Below, piece by piece: positions 4,742-6,151 of a stretch of DNA of 6,151 nucleotides (positions are counted from its first letter, which is position 1; each line of letters starts with the position of its first letter). The DNA is from Bifidobacterium breve (GTDB lineage Bacteria; Actinomycetota; Actinomycetes; Nanopelagicales; Nanopelagicaceae): positions 1 through 6,151 of the forward strand of contig CAMBOZ010000072.1 of assembly GCA_945869505.1 (NCBI GenBank), read 5' to 3'. The translations under genes and the position numbers were made by a program. The notes beneath the pieces are model-generated. The model was not told where the DNA came from, searched no databases, and saw nothing but the letters and a program-made list of their open reading frames with translations.

Positions 4742-6132
4742 AGCGGGCGCGCCACCAGATCTGCGCCCATAGAATCAATGATCACCGCATCAATATATTG
4801 GCCAACTTCAAAATTGGTGCCGATAAATGATGTGGTGCCATCTACCTCCGGCCCCTGGTGCGCTGCCCGACCCTCCTGCAGCTCTTTATCTTCAATGAGT
4901 ACGCGCACGTTTTCGCCGATTCTGGCGGAGGCGCGAAGTGAAACCATTTCATCTGCAAGCGATGAAAGTGACTCAACTCTCTGGCGAATTACATCTTCGT
5001 CAACCTTATCGGCAAGTTCTAGAGCCTCCGTGTTATCTTCATCTGAATATCCAAAAATTCCGATTGCATCCAACTTAGCAGCGCTTATGAAGTCCGCTAA
5101 TTCATCAAAATCTGCCTGCGTCTCCCCCGGAAAACCGACTATAAAGTTTGAACGAATTCCTGCTTCCGGTGATAGCGCACGAATTTGAGTGATCAAATGT
5201 AAGAACTTTTCTGAGTCACCGAAGCGTCGCATTCGGCGCAAAACAGTAGGGCTGGTATGTTGAAATGAAAGATCAAAGTATGGTGCGATCTTTTCGGTCT
5301 CAATCATTGCCTGCAGTAAAGATGGGCGCATTTCTGCGGGCTGCAAGTATGAAAGCCTGACTCTCTCAACACCTTCAATAGCGGCAAACTCCGGCAGAAT
5401 TTTCTCCATCAACTTCAGATCACCCAAATCTTTTCCATATGAAGTTGTATTTTCACTTACCAAGAAGAGTTCGCTGACTCCATTTTGCGCAAGCCATTTA
5501 CCTTCCTCAATAATTTCAGTCGGCTTGCGGGATATAAACGAGCCACGAAAGTATGGACTAGCGCAGAAGGAGCAACGACGGTCGCAGCCAGATGCGATCT
5601 TGAGAGGTGCCCAAGGTGCGTTACCAAGTCGCTTACGAAATAACGATCCACCAGCACCAAGTGATGATGCATAAGATTCACTTATCGCTTCTTGGCGAGC
5701 AGATGGACGATCGGCAGGTGCGATTGGCAAAAGAGAGCGACGATCGCGCGGTACATGTGGAGTATGCGCATTTCCAGAGACAATTGATTGCAAGCGCGCA
5801 GAAATGTCTTGATAATCATCGAAACCTAAAATGCCATCGGCTTCGGGAAGTGCTTTAGCCAACTCTTGCCCGTATCGCTCGGCCATACAGCCAACTGCCA
5901 CAACTGCGCGAGTTTTTCCATGGCCCTTTAGTGAATTAGCTTCCAAAAGGGCATCAATGGAATCTTTCTTCGCCGATTCAATAAAGCCGCAAGTGTTAAC
6001 TACTGCGACTTCGGCTGCTTCAACATCTGAAACTAAAGTCCAACCATCGGCCGCTAATCTTCCGGCTAATTCTTCAGAGTCGACTTCATTACGGGCACAG
6101 CCCATGGTCACAATTGCAACGGTCCGACTCAT
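4738..6132 (-). CDS. rimO: Ribosomal protein S12 methylthiotransferase RimO
   Basis: RimO is a radical-SAM enzyme that adds a methylthio group to a conserved aspartate of ribosomal protein S12. The N-terminal domain has the three cysteines for the auxiliary iron-sulfur cluster: Cys12 (TMGCARN), Cys48 (NTCGF) and Cys82 (VGCMAERY). The radical-SAM motif C-x3-C-x2-C is at Cys183, Cys187 and Cys190 (SGCDRRCSFC). The TIM-barrel follows, with NFIVGFPGET and IGIFGYSDEDNT typical of RimO rather than the tRNA enzyme MiaB, and a C-terminal TRAM domain from about residue 398. The length of 464 is near normal for actinobacterial members. The ATG at 6132 has no Shine-Dalgarno, but TACCAT lies seven bases upstream, pointing to a leaderless message. 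It is the first visible gene of the rimO-pgsA-cinA-clgR run, and its end overlaps pgsA. Confidence 0.97.
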   Translation of the reverse strand: MSRTVAIVTMGCARNEVDSEELAGRLAADGWTLVSDVEAAEVAVVNTCGFIESAKKDSIDALLEANSLKGHGKTRAVVAVGCMAERYGQELAKALPEADGILGFDDYQDISARLQSIVSGNAHTPHVPRDRRSLLPIAPADRPSARQEAISESYASSLGAGGSLFRKRLGNAPWAPLKIASGCDRRCSFCASPYFRGSFISRKPTEIIEEGKWLAQNGVSELFLVSENTTSYGKDLGDLKLMEKILPEFAAIEGVERVRLSYLQPAEMRPSLLQAMIETEKIAPYFDLSFQHTSPTVLRRMRRFGDSEKFLHLITQIRALSPEAGIRSNFIVGFPGETQADFDELADFISAAKLDAIGIFGYSDEDNTEALELADKVDEDVIRQRVESLSSLADEMVSLRASARIGENVRVLIEDKELQEGRAAHQGPEVDGTTSFIGTNFEVGQYIDAVIIDSMGADLVARPL

Positions 6133-6139
6133 TTGTCAG

Positions 6140-6145
6140 ATGGTA
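6140..6145 (-). promoter_or_regulatory. Putative -10 element for a leaderless rimO transcript
   Basis: TACCAT fits TANNNT and is separated from the rimO ATG by seven bases (CTGACAA), so transcription would start at or one base from the A of ATG. No ribosome binding site is present. The -35 region lies beyond the window edge and cannot be judged. Confidence 0.45.
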
Positions 6146-6151
6146 CAGCGT

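Noticed and set aside
4326..5858. Plus-strand and alternate-frame reading frames over pgsA and rimO
   Set aside because: Each is wholly inside a well-supported gene and shows no domain or start signal.
6133..6151. Plus-strand TTGTCAGAT at the right edge as an NDp promoter for a gene beyond the window
   Set aside because: The -10 position falls outside the window and no plus-strand gene is visible, so it cannot be tested.

Overview
The window holds the conserved actinobacterial rimO-pgsA-cinA-clgR block together with the recA-recX locus and its usual DUF3046 companion. Gene content, order and protein sequences point to an actinobacterium. The moderate GC content (roughly 45-50% by eye), 0-15 base gene spacing, ATGA overlaps and leaderless-looking starts suggest a streamlined, lower-GC lineage, such as a freshwater acI-type (Nanopelagicales) bacterium. 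That placement is inference and was not checked by search.

Layout: every gene except one is on the minus strand, so transcription runs from right to left. From 6132 down the order is rimO (ribosomal protein S12 methylthiotransferase), pgsA (CDP-alcohol phosphatidyltransferase), cinA/pncC (nicotinamide-nucleotide amidase domain), clgR (XRE-type regulator), a TetR-family regulator, a DUF3046 protein and a TspO/MBR membrane protein. All are packed tightly enough to be one operon, possibly with an extra promoter before tspO. The only plus-strand gene, yaaA (DUF328 peroxide-stress family), follows and converges on tspO. Beyond it lie a 302-base control region, then recA and the 5' part of recX, which runs off the left edge.

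The most interesting part is the yaaA/recA divergent intergenic region (1329-1630). It holds a strong LexA (SOS) box. Just upstream of it is a good match to the LexA-independent, ClgR-dependent RecA-NDp promoter motif known from mycobacteria. Abutting the SOS box is a 14-base inverted repeat carrying a TANNNT -10 hexamer on each strand. Two and a half tandem copies of a 32-base hairpin-bearing repeat then run up to the yaaA ribosome binding site. The ClgR-type activator expected to act on the NDp motif is encoded 2 kb away in the same window. Its protein is short but keeps a C-terminal Ala-Ala of the kind known as a Clp degradation tag in Streptomyces ClgR. The region therefore looks like a DNA-damage and oxidative-stress locus under two inputs.

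Other notable points are a recX with no in-frame ATG, GTG or TTG start before its conserved domain, a YaaA that appears to lack an internal block of the family, and tspO plus yaaA inserted between DUF3046 and recA. I saw no mobile element, CRISPR array, tRNA or rRNA. No wholly new multi-gene system can be supported; the novelty candidates are regulatory.
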